NCBI GenBank assembly: GCA_025934475.1
Contig: JAICXZ010000054.1
Span: 1-9,945, forward strand
DNA length: 9,945 nt
Direction: 5' to 3'
From: Mucilaginibacter sp.
GTDB lineage: Bacteria; Bacteroidota; Bacteroidia; Sphingobacteriales; Sphingobacteriaceae
In this document: one piece after another, positions 1 through 7,742 of the stretch
How the letters are laid out: every line of letters begins with the position of its first letter
Position numbering within the stretch: position 1 is the first letter of the stretch
The notes under the pieces: generated by a model
Told to the model about the DNA's origin: nothing
The model's input: only the letters and a program-made list of their open reading frames with translations
Databases searched by the model: none
Made by a program: the position numbers and the translations under genes

Positions 1-1334
1 AAGCTATCGCGAATAGCGGCACTTTTCCTGCCGGCAGCTACAAAGGTTCTTTCCTTGCCAACCAAACCTACACCATCGGCGGCGACATTACCATTAATGC
101 CGGTGATACTTTGCTGATTCAAAAAGGTGTTACTTTGAATATGGCCAAAGGCGCTAACTTCATTGTTAACGGCGACCTGGTGAGCCTTGGTACAAAAGAT
201 GCGCCGGTAACAATTACTTATCCAAAATTCCAAAAACAAATGGGCCAGTCAGTTCTGGGCCAGGACTCGGCTTACGTTGGCGGCTGGGGCGGTATTTATG
301 CCAGCGGCAGCAGTAAATTTGTGGTATTGAAATGGACCCACCTTAATTTTGGCGGCGCTGCATTAAAGACTTTGCCATTTTCCAACGGCAACTCGCTGAA
401 AGCCGGTGCGCAATTCATTTTATATTTCTGCAATCCAGCCGGTCTCTTCGTTATGGAAGATTCATGGCTCTATGGCTCGCCCGACGATGCCACCCGTTTC
501 TATGGCGGTTATTACAATATCATGCGTAACACCATGGAAAAATGCGGTAGCGACGGCGGCGATGGCTTTAACGCCAAAGGTAGCTCAACCGGCAACATGG
601 CTTACAACCTGATCATTGGTGGTGCCACTAACGGTACCAAAACCGCAAGTGACGGTACCACTGCAGGTGAATGCCAGTTTACCATGTACAACAACACTTA
701 TGTTAACGACGGTTTCAGAAACAGTGGTGTATTTGGTGCACGTAGCGGTTCTGTTGAGATAGAGAACAACTCAAGGGCATTGGTATACAACAACCTGATT
801 GTTGACTGCGAATTCGGTGTCCGTATTGCCGGTGGTCCGGGTGGCGCTAAAGTGTACCTGGCTGATACTACTACTAATACTGCTGACGCGATCCAAAAAA
901 CAGCTTATGGTTACAACTTCTTTTACGCAGATGCTGTTGCGCAAGCTGACCAGTTTGTACCTACAGACGTTGCACAACCAGTGGTAACACATCCTCAGGC
1001 AACAGACATTCCAAACATGGCATCATTCCTTGGCGCAAGCTACACTTTCGGTCAAACCTATGACGGTACTTCGCTTGTGGGCAAAAACAACCCGATGTTT
1101 GTTAATTATCCGCTTCCGGTTTCTAACAACTTCTGGATTAGCCAATGCTCGGTTGACAGCTACGATTTCCACCTGCAGGCTGGGTCGCCGGCTGTAGGCA
1201 AAGGCACTACTACGGCATTCCAGCCGATTACTACAGGCATTCTTGTCGATCCTAACTTCGGTTCAAGCGGTATCACTCTTCCAGGAAAAGATATGGGCTG
1301 CTACCAAAGAGATGGTTCGGGTAACCAGCACTAA
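1..1334 (+). CDS. Right-handed parallel beta-helix protein, 5' partial
   Basis: The reading frame is open from base 3 to the TAA at 1332-1334, giving the C-terminal 443 residues; the true start and any signal peptide lie upstream of the window. The N-terminal visible part has the pattern 'TIGGDITINAGDTLLIQKG' followed by 'FIVNGDL', typical of the first coils of pectate-lyase-like beta-helices. Asn/Gly-rich coils with repeated 'YNN' and 'NNL' turns (for example around 790-815) continue through the middle. The end has 'SPAVGKG' (1185-1202) and 'DMGCYQ' (1290-1307), variants of the 'SPAIDAG ... DIGAYE' closing motif common in Bacteroidota surface beta-helix proteins. Such proteins are usually exported and bind or cleave polysaccharides, but no catalytic residues can be assigned here and the substrate is unknown. 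It is the first visible gene of a three-gene plus-strand run, 55 nt before the next gene. The fold is fairly sure; the function is not known. Confidence 0.8.
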   Translation, partial: AIANSGTFPAGSYKGSFLANQTYTIGGDITINAGDTLLIQKGVTLNMAKGANFIVNGDLVSLGTKDAPVTITYPKFQKQMGQSVLGQDSAYVGGWGGIYASGSSKFVVLKWTHLNFGGAALKTLPFSNGNSLKAGAQFILYFCNPAGLFVMEDSWLYGSPDDATRFYGGYYNIMRNTMEKCGSDGGDGFNAKGSSTGNMAYNLIIGGATNGTKTASDGTTAGECQFTMYNNTYVNDGFRNSGVFGARSGSVEIENNSRALVYNNLIVDCEFGVRIAGGPGGAKVYLADTTTNTADAIQKTAYGYNFFYADAVAQADQFVPTDVAQPVVTHPQATDIPNMASFLGASYTFGQTYDGTSLVGKNNPMFVNYPLPVSNNFWISQCSVDSYDFHLQAGSPAVGKGTTTAFQPITTGILVDPNFGSSGITLPGKDMGCYQRDGSGNQH

Positions 1335-1389
1335 TATTTAATTAGAAATGACTTTAGACATAACAGCCCTTTTTAATAAAAACAATAAC

Positions 1390-2370
1390 ATGAATCATAT
1401 TAAAAATGGGTTGTTATGTTTTTTACTGTTTTTTGCTTTTGGCTGTAAAAAGGCCATCACTACTTTACCTGCTAAGGATACTACCGGCAACACACAGACC
1501 CAGCAGGTACAATTTGCAAGGCCGTCCTATAATCCGCTGAGGCTGGATACAACTACAGCGTTTGAAAAAGTACCTGTGGTGAATGACCTGGCCCGAAAGG
1601 ATATCATAGAGATATCAGGCGTTGCAGCAAGCCGGATTAATCCCGGTGTGTTGTATATTCACAATGACAGCGGTAATCCCGACCAGGTATACCTAACCAA
1701 CGGTAACGGTGATAATATAGGAACGCTTAACATGCCGGTTCCAAACCGCGACTGGGAAGATATAGCCGTCGGCCCCGGCCCCGAGCCAGGTAAAACCTAT
1801 GTCTATCTGGGCGACATAGGCGATAATCATACCATCTATCCGTCAATACACATCTATCGGTTCCTTGAACCTGATCTTACTGGCCTTACTTATCCTGTAA
1901 CTTTAAATATTATAGCCGTCGACGATATAGAACTTAAATATCCCGACGGGCCAATCAATGCTGAAACCCTTATGGTTGATCCCGCAACCAGGGACATTTA
2001 TATCGCCAGTAAGCAGGACAATCTTTCAAAAATATATGTTGCCAAATACCCGCAAAGCACTGCTTCTGCCACGGTTTTGACGCCGGTTGTAGAGTTGTAT
2101 TTTAACAAGGCAACCGGGGGTGATATTTCGCCCGATGGTACTGAAATATTGTTGCGCAGTAACGAATTAATTTGGTATTGGAAATTGCCGGCCGGAACCA
2201 GTATCTCCGCCGGATTAATGATGAAACCGGAGGTAGCTCCCTATGCCGATAATGAACCACAGGGAGAAGGTGTAGGCTTTGCTGCAGATGGGTCGGGATA
2301 TTATACCGACACCGAAATAAAAGGCTACCCGGGCAAATTGGCCACCATGTCTTTCTATAAAAGGAAATAA
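1390..2370 (+). CDS. Lipoprotein with predicted beta-propeller domain, function unknown
   Basis: A 326-residue protein. The ATG at 1390 is preferred over the in-frame ATG at 1348, because the upstream choice adds 14 Asn-rich residues before a normal lipoprotein signal (MNHIKNG, hydrophobic core, lipobox AFGC with Cys19). A Thr/Gln-rich linker (about residues 22-40) is followed by a domain with 'EISGVAASRINPGVLYIHND' (74-92), 'DWEDIAVGPGP' (121-131), 'GDIGDN' (141-146) and 'EPQGEGVGF' (289-297). These blade-like segments, with Asp/Gly-rich loops and acidic residues, match the pattern of uncharacterised bacterial beta-propeller proteins, sometimes labelled esterase-like or PE-PGRS-like. The fold call is inference; phytase-type propellers are a remote alternative. 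The next gene begins 9 nt after the stop, so the two are almost certainly co-transcribed. The mature protein should be anchored in the cell envelope. Confidence 0.8.
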   Translation: MNHIKNGLLCFLLFFAFGCKKAITTLPAKDTTGNTQTQQVQFARPSYNPLRLDTTTAFEKVPVVNDLARKDIIEISGVAASRINPGVLYIHNDSGNPDQVYLTNGNGDNIGTLNMPVPNRDWEDIAVGPGPEPGKTYVYLGDIGDNHTIYPSIHIYRFLEPDLTGLTYPVTLNIIAVDDIELKYPDGPINAETLMVDPATRDIYIASKQDNLSKIYVAKYPQSTASATVLTPVVELYFNKATGGDISPDGTEILLRSNELIWYWKLPAGTSISAGLMMKPEVAPYADNEPQGEGVGFAADGSGYYTDTEIKGYPGKLATMSFYKRK

Positions 2371-2379
2371 TTGATCACA

Positions 2380-3546
2380 ATGCGAAGAAACCAGGTATTA
2401 ACAGCTTTGATGGTTGTATTCACAATCGTTCTGCTTAGCTTTCAAAGTTTGGCACAAAGCAAAGTCGTAAATATCATCTTTACCTCCGATGCACATTTTG
2501 GTATTGCCCGTCCTCAATTTAGGGGCGATACCAGCGTGGTGGGTGTAAAGGTAAATGCCGCGATGATAGCGCAGATGAATACCCTGCCGGGAATGGATTT
2601 GCCAAACGACCATGGGATTGGCTCCGGGAAAAAGGTGGAAGCCATAGATTACCTGGTTCAGGGAGGGGATATTGCCAACCGGGAAGAGATACCGATCCAA
2701 AACGCCGCTGCATCATGGGCGCAGTTTGATGCTGATTACTTTCATTTGCTTAATTTAAAAGGGCATGACAGTAAACCAGCAAAACTTTTCATCGTACCAG
2801 GCAATCACGATATCTCTAATGCCATCGGTTATGCAAAACCGATGAAGCCCTTGACCGACCCAACTTCGTTCGTTAATATTTATAATTTGATGCTGAAGCC
2901 GTCGAAACCGTTGACAAACGAAACTTTCGACTACGCTAAAGATAAGGTCAACTATTCACGCAATGTCGACGGAGTTCACCTGGTATTTATAACCCTTTGG
3001 CCCGATTCGGCAGAACGCATCTGGATACAAAAAGACCTGGCAACCGTTTCTAAAACCACGCCTGTGATCATCTTTACGCATGATCAGCCTGAATGCGAAT
3101 CCAAACATTTTACCAATCCGCTGCCTCCGCACAATATGACCATTGCCAACAAATTTGAAAACCTCACTGCCGAATATTATAAAGAAGGTGTTGTGGCTTC
3201 AAAGGATGACGGTGCAACGGCAATTGAACAGCGTGGATGGGTTAAGTTTTTAAAGGCTCATCCCAATATCAAAGCTTACTTTCATGGCAATAGCAACTGG
3301 AACGAATTCTATGTTTATCACGGTCCGGATAACGACGTCAACCTGAATACTTTTAGAGTTGACTCACCCATGAAAGGGAAATATTCGGCTAAGGACGAGA
3401 CCCAATTATCTTTCCAACTGATCTCGCTCGACCCGGTTTCACAAACCCTCACAGTACGTGAATGCCTCTGGAACACCAAACCAACGGATCCAAATCAGAA
3501 GGTAGTTTTTGGTCAAAGTAAGACCGTGTCGCTTAAAGTGAATTGA
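2380..3546 (+). CDS. Secreted calcineurin-like metallophosphoesterase with altered GHxH motif
   Basis: A 388-residue protein from the ATG at 2380; the TTG at 2371 would add only three residues directly after the preceding stop. A type I signal peptide is clear (MRRNQ, hydrophobic stretch 7-22, 'SLAQ' near residue 26). Metallophosphoesterase motifs appear in the usual order: D37-A-H39, G96-D97 in 'QGGDIAN', G141-N-H-D144 in 'VPGNHDI', and H234 in 'IFTHDQPE'. The final motif, normally G-H-x-H, reads H302-G-N-S-N306, so both metal-binding His positions hold Asn. Known family members are two-metal phosphomonoesterases or phosphodiesterases. The location here should be the periplasm or outside the cell; the substrate is unknown. 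It is the last gene of the run with the beta-helix protein and the lipoprotein, suggesting a joint role in processing a phosphorylated or surface-bound nutrient (inference). Codon use looks like its neighbours. Confidence 0.88.
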   Translation: MRRNQVLTALMVVFTIVLLSFQSLAQSKVVNIIFTSDAHFGIARPQFRGDTSVVGVKVNAAMIAQMNTLPGMDLPNDHGIGSGKKVEAIDYLVQGGDIANREEIPIQNAAASWAQFDADYFHLLNLKGHDSKPAKLFIVPGNHDISNAIGYAKPMKPLTDPTSFVNIYNLMLKPSKPLTNETFDYAKDKVNYSRNVDGVHLVFITLWPDSAERIWIQKDLATVSKTTPVIIFTHDQPECESKHFTNPLPPHNMTIANKFENLTAEYYKEGVVASKDDGATAIEQRGWVKFLKAHPNIKAYFHGNSNWNEFYVYHGPDNDVNLNTFRVDSPMKGKYSAKDETQLSFQLISLDPVSQTLTVRECLWNTKPTDPNQKVVFGQSKTVSLKVN

Positions 3547-3550
3547 AGTA

Positions 3551-3597
3551 ACGCTCAGCGCTCTCTGTATAAACCTCCGCGTACTCTGTGGTTAAAC
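3551..3597. repeat. Element resembling the dispersed 'ACCACAGAG...' intergenic repeat
   Basis: Read on the minus strand, this begins TTTAACCACAGAGTACGCGG and continues through a GGTTTATACAGAG segment into GCGCTGAG. It has a degenerate internal rhythm of CAGAG/CGGAG/TGAG blocks every ten or so bases. It closely resembles a short non-coding sequence that I recall as scattered between genes in many Bacteroidota, cyanobacterial and other genomes. Only one copy is in the window, so the repeat status rests on recognition, not on copies seen here. It lies just after the metallophosphoesterase stop codon. Confidence 0.4.
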
Positions 3598-3620
3598 TAA
3601 ACTGTGCACTGAAGGGGAAT

Positions 3621-3655
3621 AAAAAAAGCGCCACATAGGGCGCTTCAAAATTTTT
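3621..3655 (-). terminator. Intrinsic terminator of ilvE, possibly bidirectional
   Basis: AAGCGCC (3626-3632) and GGCGCTT (3639-3645) form a perfect 7-bp stem with a 6-nt loop. On the minus strand the stem is followed by seven T (complement of the A run at 3621-3627), the classic form, located 25 nt after the ilvE stop. On the plus strand the stem is followed by CAAAATTTTT, so it may also stop transcripts arriving from the metallophosphoesterase operon. Confidence 0.85.
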
Positions 3656-3670
3656 ATAACTCAAAACTCA

Positions 3671-4750
3671 TTACTCGGCACTCTGAACTACGTAGTTCCA
3701 GCCATGTGGATCTTCCGCTCTTCCGTAGCGGATAGCGTCGAGCGTATTCAATACTTTTTGCGAGAATTCGCGGGTCTTCGGATCGCTCAGGAAGTACTCT
3801 TCGCCTTCGTAGCTGATAGAGCCTACCGGAGCAATAGTAGCTGCAGTACCTGCACCAAATGCGTCTGTCAACTTGCCGTTTTTAGCGCCTTCAACAATCT
3901 CAGCAACCGAAACACGGCGCTCTTCAACCGGGTATCCCCAATCTTTAGCTAAAGTGATTACGGTGTTGCGGGTCACGCCGTCCAAAATGGTCTGAAGGTC
4001 CAGAGATGGCGTGATCAGCTTACCATCCAACACGAACATAACATTAGCGGCACCCATTTCCTCAACATATTTGTGCTCTTTGGCGTCAGTCCATATCAAC
4101 TGGTCAAAGCCCTCATCTACTGCTTTCTTGGCAGGCAGCATAGCGCCACCATAATTGCCGGCAGCTTTCGCATAGCCAAAACCACCTTCGGCTGCACGGG
4201 TATATTGATTTTCTATTTTAACACGTAACGTTTTCGAGAAATATGGTCCTACCGGACAGGTAAGCACGATGTACTTGTACGTTGTTGAAGCAGCTACGCC
4301 CAGGAACGGGTCAGAAGCGAACATGAAAGGCCGGATATACAGCGAATGATTTGGCGCCGTTGGTATCCAGTCGCGCTCAACGTCAACCAGGGCCGCGATA
4401 CTTTGTATAAAGATTTCTTCAGGCAGTTCAGGCATGCAAAGACGCTCAGCCGATTTGTTGAATCGTGCCGCATTTTTATCCGGGCGGAAAACGGTAACCT
4501 TCCCGTCAGCATGCTTGTAGGCTTTCAAGCCTTCAAAGAAAGCCTGACCATAGTGCAAAGCCGAAATAGCCGGACTCAGGCCAATTTCACCGTAAGGGAC
4601 GATCTCGAAATTCTTCCATGCGCCGTCGACGTAATCGGCCACAAACATGTGGTCGGTAAAGTGTTTTCCAAACGGCAGATTGCTAAAATCGGTTTCATTT
4701 AAACGCGAATGTTTAGTCTTGGTGATCTTGATGTCCATTGTGTCAGTCAT
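3671..4750 (-). CDS. ilvE: Branched-chain amino acid aminotransferase
   Basis: A 359-residue fold-type IV PLP aminotransferase of the eukaryote-like branch (the ilvE_II type, usual length about 355). It moves the amino group between glutamate and the 2-oxo acids of leucine, isoleucine and valine in the cytoplasm, the last step of their synthesis and the first of their breakdown. The PLP-binding Lys is K195 in 'YAKAAGNYG'. Other conserved segments are 'ALHYGQAFFEGLKAY' (64-78), 'YIRPFMFASDPFLG' (138-151), 'EMGAAN' (231-236, matching EVGTMN of the mitochondrial enzyme), 'GVTRNT' (258-263) and 'GAGTAATI' (299-306). The start at 4750 is taken; M5 at 4738 is a possible alternative and neither has a good Shine-Dalgarno. 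The gene appears to be transcribed alone: the upstream minus-strand gene ends 189 nt away and a terminator follows directly. Confidence 0.96.
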   Translation of the reverse strand: MTDTMDIKITKTKHSRLNETDFSNLPFGKHFTDHMFVADYVDGAWKNFEIVPYGEIGLSPAISALHYGQAFFEGLKAYKHADGKVTVFRPDKNAARFNKSAERLCMPELPEEIFIQSIAALVDVERDWIPTAPNHSLYIRPFMFASDPFLGVAASTTYKYIVLTCPVGPYFSKTLRVKIENQYTRAAEGGFGYAKAAGNYGGAMLPAKKAVDEGFDQLIWTDAKEHKYVEEMGAANVMFVLDGKLITPSLDLQTILDGVTRNTVITLAKDWGYPVEERRVSVAEIVEGAKNGKLTDAFGAGTAATIAPVGSISYEGEEYFLSDPKTREFSQKVLNTLDAIRYGRAEDPHGWNYVVQSAE

Positions 4751-4798
4751 GGCCTTAGTGTATTGGTTAGAGAAAGTGGCAAGGTAGCCATTTTGGGC

Positions 4799-4826
4799 AA
4801 TAGTTCATAGTTCGTGGTTCATAGTT
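4799..4826. repeat. Tandem heptamer repeat, four units
   Basis: Four contiguous 7-mers occur on the plus strand: AATAGTT, CATAGTT, CGTGGTT, CATAGTT. On the minus strand these read AACTATG, AACCACG, AACTATG, AACTATT. The array lies 49 nt upstream of the ilvE start codon, inside the 189-nt gap between ilvE and the DUF4249-like gene. Similar 'AACTATGAACCACGAAC' strings are, from memory, frequent between genes in Bacteroidota. The rest of this gap shows no convincing promoter, and I see no coding sequence in it. Confidence 0.6.
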
Positions 4827-4939
4827 TGTAGAGAATAGGTGAGAATGACCAATTTATGACGGAAAAGCCTTATAACATAATGCTAAGATTTCCAGGCCGG
4901 GATTCTTTAGAGATGACTTTTTCCCGACTATGATTTTCA

Positions 4940-6205
4940 TCATCGCCAAAACGCCGGTTTTTTATTCGTTCCCCGCAGTGTGTAATCTATGCATTCCGGA
5001 CTGCCGGCGGTAAAACCCAGTAGTAATCCGCTCTGGTCTGTTATCGCGTCTACAGGTATTAATTGGGCGCCGTAAGGGTCAAAGTTATAATTGATATATT
5101 GATTCACCTGGTTTACAACATGGCCATATACGTCATATGTTACGAATAGACAGCAAGGTTTCTGGGGATTTGCCGGATCTCGTCCGACAACGCAAGCAGG
5201 GTTGAGCGTGTAGTAGGTTATTGGTCGCCACGCCGGATTGCCAACGGGTAATTTGTGACTATCGATAAATATGCGTGTCGTTGCTACGCCACCAATGCTG
5301 ATATATCCCAACACAGGTTCTGACGGATCATCCACCGCGTGAATGTTTCCTTGCAGCTCGCTTGGTTGCGCGTCAAAAATGCTGCCTATTTGTTCTGTAT
5401 TTTTCTTAAGAGTATTATAAAAACTATAAGCAGCGGGGGTAAGCGCATGTTGTTTTACCAGTATGCTATATTCGACACTAACCTTCTCGTCTGTGGAGTG
5501 AATAAATGTTAGCGGGTTATTGATGATAACACTTTGCGAGAGCCGGGCGTTTGATGCTAGCAGAGTTGCGCTGGACGAATCGCTTTTCCAACAATGATAA
5601 ATTTCGTCGTTTACCATATCGCGTGGCAGAACCGTGTCTCCGTTCGACTTATAATTCGACTCCTTGTATGAGTCAAATTCCCAGGTTTCCACATAGTCCC
5701 ACCTAAAGTAACGAACCTTATTGCTGGCGTCATGTGTACTTACATAGACGTTAACGCCGGTGCCATAAGGCAGGCTTCGGTTAAGATCCCAACTAACACT
5801 ATCGATGGGCGGCGAATCGAGTATCGGCATTAGATCAGAAACGTATTTTTTGCCTGCTGAGGTCCGAATGCTTAAATGATATTGCTGGGTCTTGTCAAGG
5901 TTTAATCCGGCAGTCGCATAGGTGCCCGGCTTTATTTCAGTAAGCTGATAAGAAGTGTTTTGATCACTTTCTACCGTCACCTGCGCGTTTTGTTCGGGAT
6001 TTAACGCCTTTTGATTCGAAAGTTTGACGGTGCGGCTTACCTTAATAATTGTAGAATCTGCGCCGCTTTCGATATTGCCTTCAACAACTAAAAGATTGCT
6101 GAACTGATTTATAGCCGGCGGATTATAGGCTTTACGGCAACCAAATATCATAAAAGGTATTGCAAGCATAATTCCCCAAAAAGATATGTTTTGTTTACAC
6201 TTCAT
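4940..6205 (-). CDS. DUF4249-like outer-membrane lipoprotein, copy A
   Basis: A 421-residue lipoprotein from the ATG at 6205. The upstream in-frame ATG at 6220 would add MSRFQ, but the 6205 start aligns residue for residue with the paralogue at 7743-8990, with the lipobox Cys at position 23 in both (IFGC here). After the signal come 'LLVVEGNIESG' (38-48), a hallmark of DUF4249 proteins, then a beta-rich region. The 'SELQGNIHAVDDPSEPVLGY' segment (282-301) and the C-terminal 'LRGTNKKPAFW' (410-420) are also typical of this family. DUF4249 proteins are usually encoded next to TonB-dependent receptors, but none is visible here. The function is unknown. Compared with the paralogue, two Cys are absent: A290 replaces Cys in 'GNIHCV', and Y408 replaces the second Cys of C-x-D-C. 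Family call by recognition, fairly sure; role unknown. Confidence 0.85.
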   Translation of the reverse strand: MKCKQNISFWGIMLAIPFMIFGCRKAYNPPAINQFSNLLVVEGNIESGADSTIIKVSRTVKLSNQKALNPEQNAQVTVESDQNTSYQLTEIKPGTYATAGLNLDKTQQYHLSIRTSAGKKYVSDLMPILDSPPIDSVSWDLNRSLPYGTGVNVYVSTHDASNKVRYFRWDYVETWEFDSYKESNYKSNGDTVLPRDMVNDEIYHCWKSDSSSATLLASNARLSQSVIINNPLTFIHSTDEKVSVEYSILVKQHALTPAAYSFYNTLKKNTEQIGSIFDAQPSELQGNIHAVDDPSEPVLGYISIGGVATTRIFIDSHKLPVGNPAWRPITYYTLNPACVVGRDPANPQKPCCLFVTYDVYGHVVNQVNQYINYNFDPYGAQLIPVDAITDQSGLLLGFTAGSPECIDYTLRGTNKKPAFWR

Positions 6206-6273
6206 TTGAAAACGGCTCATAATAACCTGGTTGTTAAAGGTATAAAAAATGTCCTAAAAATTTAGTTAAATAA
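6206..6273 (-). promoter_or_regulatory. Leader of DUF4249 copy A, conserved with copy B; putative promoter
   Basis: This leader aligns with the leader of the paralogous gene (8991-9060) over nearly its whole length; similarity then stops. Both contain TTTTTAGGAC (here 6251-6260, minus strand). A box related to the Bacteroidota -7 consensus TAnnTTTG follows 8 nt downstream: TACCTTTA (6235-6242). A TTTG at the standard -33 spacing is not present, so the promoter call is tentative. Transcription from this box would leave a leader of roughly 20 nt to the ATG at 6205 but a very short one to the ATG at 6220, which favours the 6205 start. Confidence 0.45.
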
Positions 6274-6329
6274 GGTGGGCTGGTCGGGAGTTACTGCTCT
6301 TATTGGCCTTAACTAATCTTCCTTATCGT

Positions 6330-6337
6330 TATATTTG
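6330..6337 (+). promoter_or_regulatory. Candidate -7 box upstream of the glycosidase gene
   Basis: TATATTTG matches the Bacteroidota -7 consensus TAnnTTTG exactly and ends 20 nt before the ATG at 6358. No TTTG lies at the expected distance upstream, so the -33 element is poor. The box sits in the 152-nt divergent region shared with DUF4249 copy A. Confidence 0.4.
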
Positions 6338-6357
6338 AGTATAACCCGGTCACGTTC

Positions 6358-7734
6358 ATGAAATCTAAATACCTTCTCGTCATTTTATTGCTGCTGGACA
6401 TCGCCGCCAGCGCCCAAAACCCCACATTTCCCGTGAAGCTTAGTCAAAATGGAAAGTTCCTGGTTGATAACCACAGCAAACCATTTCTCATTAAAGAAAT
6501 ATCCGCCTGGGGATTGATACAGGCATTGTCCGAACAGGATGAGTCGGCATTTGTTGACAGCGTAAAAAAGAAGGGGTTCAACACATTGATGGTCAGCATC
6601 ATCTCCTATGATACGCGTTTTGCAGGCAATCCACCCAATTGGCAGGGTATATCGCCATTTAAGGTGAAATGGGACATGTCGACTTATGATACAGCTTATT
6701 TTGCCCATGCCGACCGTTTTCTGCGGATGGCAGACAAAAAAGGAGTACTGGTTCTGTTGGTCCCCTGCTACCTTGGTTACAAAGGCGACCAGTCGCAAGG
6801 CTGGTGGGGTAAGGTATTAGACTCGCACAACAGCCCCGAAAAAAGCCGCGCTTACGGTGAATTTTTAGGGAAACGCTATAAAGACTTTGAGAATATTATC
6901 TGGGAGGCAGGCGGCGATAATAGGGGAGATAGTTTATTATACCCGCACCTGGACAATATTATACAGGGTATCAAGGAATTTGATGATAAACACTTGTGGA
7001 CGGGGCATTTTGAGTCGGCGTGGCCCACAAACTGGTCATCTGGTAACAAGCTTTACGCAAGATATATCGATCTGGACGGACTTTACGATTTCGAAGAAAA
7101 GAATCTCGGCAACGACACACCTCAATATAAAACTGAACTGGAACGTTATGATAAAGGGCGCATGATCTTTCAACTCGATCAAAGCTATGAACAGGACATC
7201 CCCCATGGGAAAGACAATACCGATTACCAAATTATCCGCCGCAAAAATTACGATGGCTTGCTCAGTGGCTGCGCCGGTACAAGCTTTAGTCCGGGGGCAC
7301 CCGATAATCAATGCTATACGCTAACCAATTGGCCTTCACTGATGAATACCGAGGGCATGCAGGAAATGCGTTATTGCTTCAGGCTTTTTACCTCCAGGGC
7401 GTGGCAGAAATTGATGCCTGATACCGGCAGCAAGATCATTATTGCCGGCCTTGGCTATTACGGTGCGGCGGATTATGTATGCGCAGCCCAGGCATCGGAT
7501 CGCAGCACTTATATTGCTTATCTGCCCAGGGGAGGGGTTATCGCAGTTCAGCTAAGTGCACTGAAAATGTCAGGCATCCGCGCATGGTGGTACAATCCGC
7601 GAACAGGTAAAGCGAAACATACGGCGTGCCTTTGGCCTTACCAGTACTCGCAAACTTTTACTACTCCAACTTCTGAAGATTGGGTGCTGGTGCTGGATAA
7701 TGAGACATTTAGATTAGGAGAACCGGGGAAATAA
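6358..7734 (+). CDS. Secreted apiosidase-like glycosidase (DUF4038 / GH140-type)
   Basis: A 458-residue protein with a signal peptide (MKSKYLLVILLLLDIAASAQ, cleavage near residue 19-20), so periplasmic or secreted. The catalytic part (about 25-355) follows the DUF4038 pattern: 'GKFLVDNHSKPFLI' (32-45), 'KKGFNTLMVSII' (71-82), 'YFAHADRFLRMADKKGVLVL' (114-133), 'GKRYKDFENIIWEAGGDN' (171-188) and 'QLDQSYEQD' (272-280). By analogy with the GH140 apiosidase fold, D187 in 'GGD' and E278 in 'SYE' are the likely catalytic acids. The C-terminal part (about 365-450, with 'IRAWWYNPRTGKA' and 'EDWVLVLD') matches the 'putative collagen-binding' beta domain that often follows DUF4038. GH140 enzymes cleave apiose linkages in rhamnogalacturonan II, but the actual substrate here cannot be read from sequence. 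It diverges from DUF4249 copy A and converges on copy B, the two stop codons being 8 nt apart. Confidence 0.85.
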   Translation: MKSKYLLVILLLLDIAASAQNPTFPVKLSQNGKFLVDNHSKPFLIKEISAWGLIQALSEQDESAFVDSVKKKGFNTLMVSIISYDTRFAGNPPNWQGISPFKVKWDMSTYDTAYFAHADRFLRMADKKGVLVLLVPCYLGYKGDQSQGWWGKVLDSHNSPEKSRAYGEFLGKRYKDFENIIWEAGGDNRGDSLLYPHLDNIIQGIKEFDDKHLWTGHFESAWPTNWSSGNKLYARYIDLDGLYDFEEKNLGNDTPQYKTELERYDKGRMIFQLDQSYEQDIPHGKDNTDYQIIRRKNYDGLLSGCAGTSFSPGAPDNQCYTLTNWPSLMNTEGMQEMRYCFRLFTSRAWQKLMPDTGSKIIIAGLGYYGAADYVCAAQASDRSTYIAYLPRGGVIAVQLSALKMSGIRAWWYNPRTGKAKHTACLWPYQYSQTFTTPTSEDWVLVLDNETFRLGEPGK

Positions 7735-7742
7735 CGCCTTAA

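Noticed and set aside
1348..1389. In-frame ATG at 1348 as the start of the beta-propeller lipoprotein
   Set aside because: It would place 14 mostly polar residues before a normal lipoprotein signal peptide that begins well at 1390.
4346..4702. 118-residue open frame on the plus strand within ilvE
   Set aside because: It is antisense to conserved ilvE coding sequence, has no recognisable domain or start signal, and arises from codon bias.
4890..4912. Imperfect hairpin (AAGATTTCC / GGGATTCTT) downstream of DUF4249 copy A
   Set aside because: The stem has a mismatch and a wobble and is not followed by a T-tract on the minus strand, so it is not called as a terminator.
6385..6798. 137-residue open frame on the minus strand within the glycosidase gene
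   Set aside because: It lies wholly opposite the conserved DUF4038 catalytic domain; its protein shows no recognisable family features.
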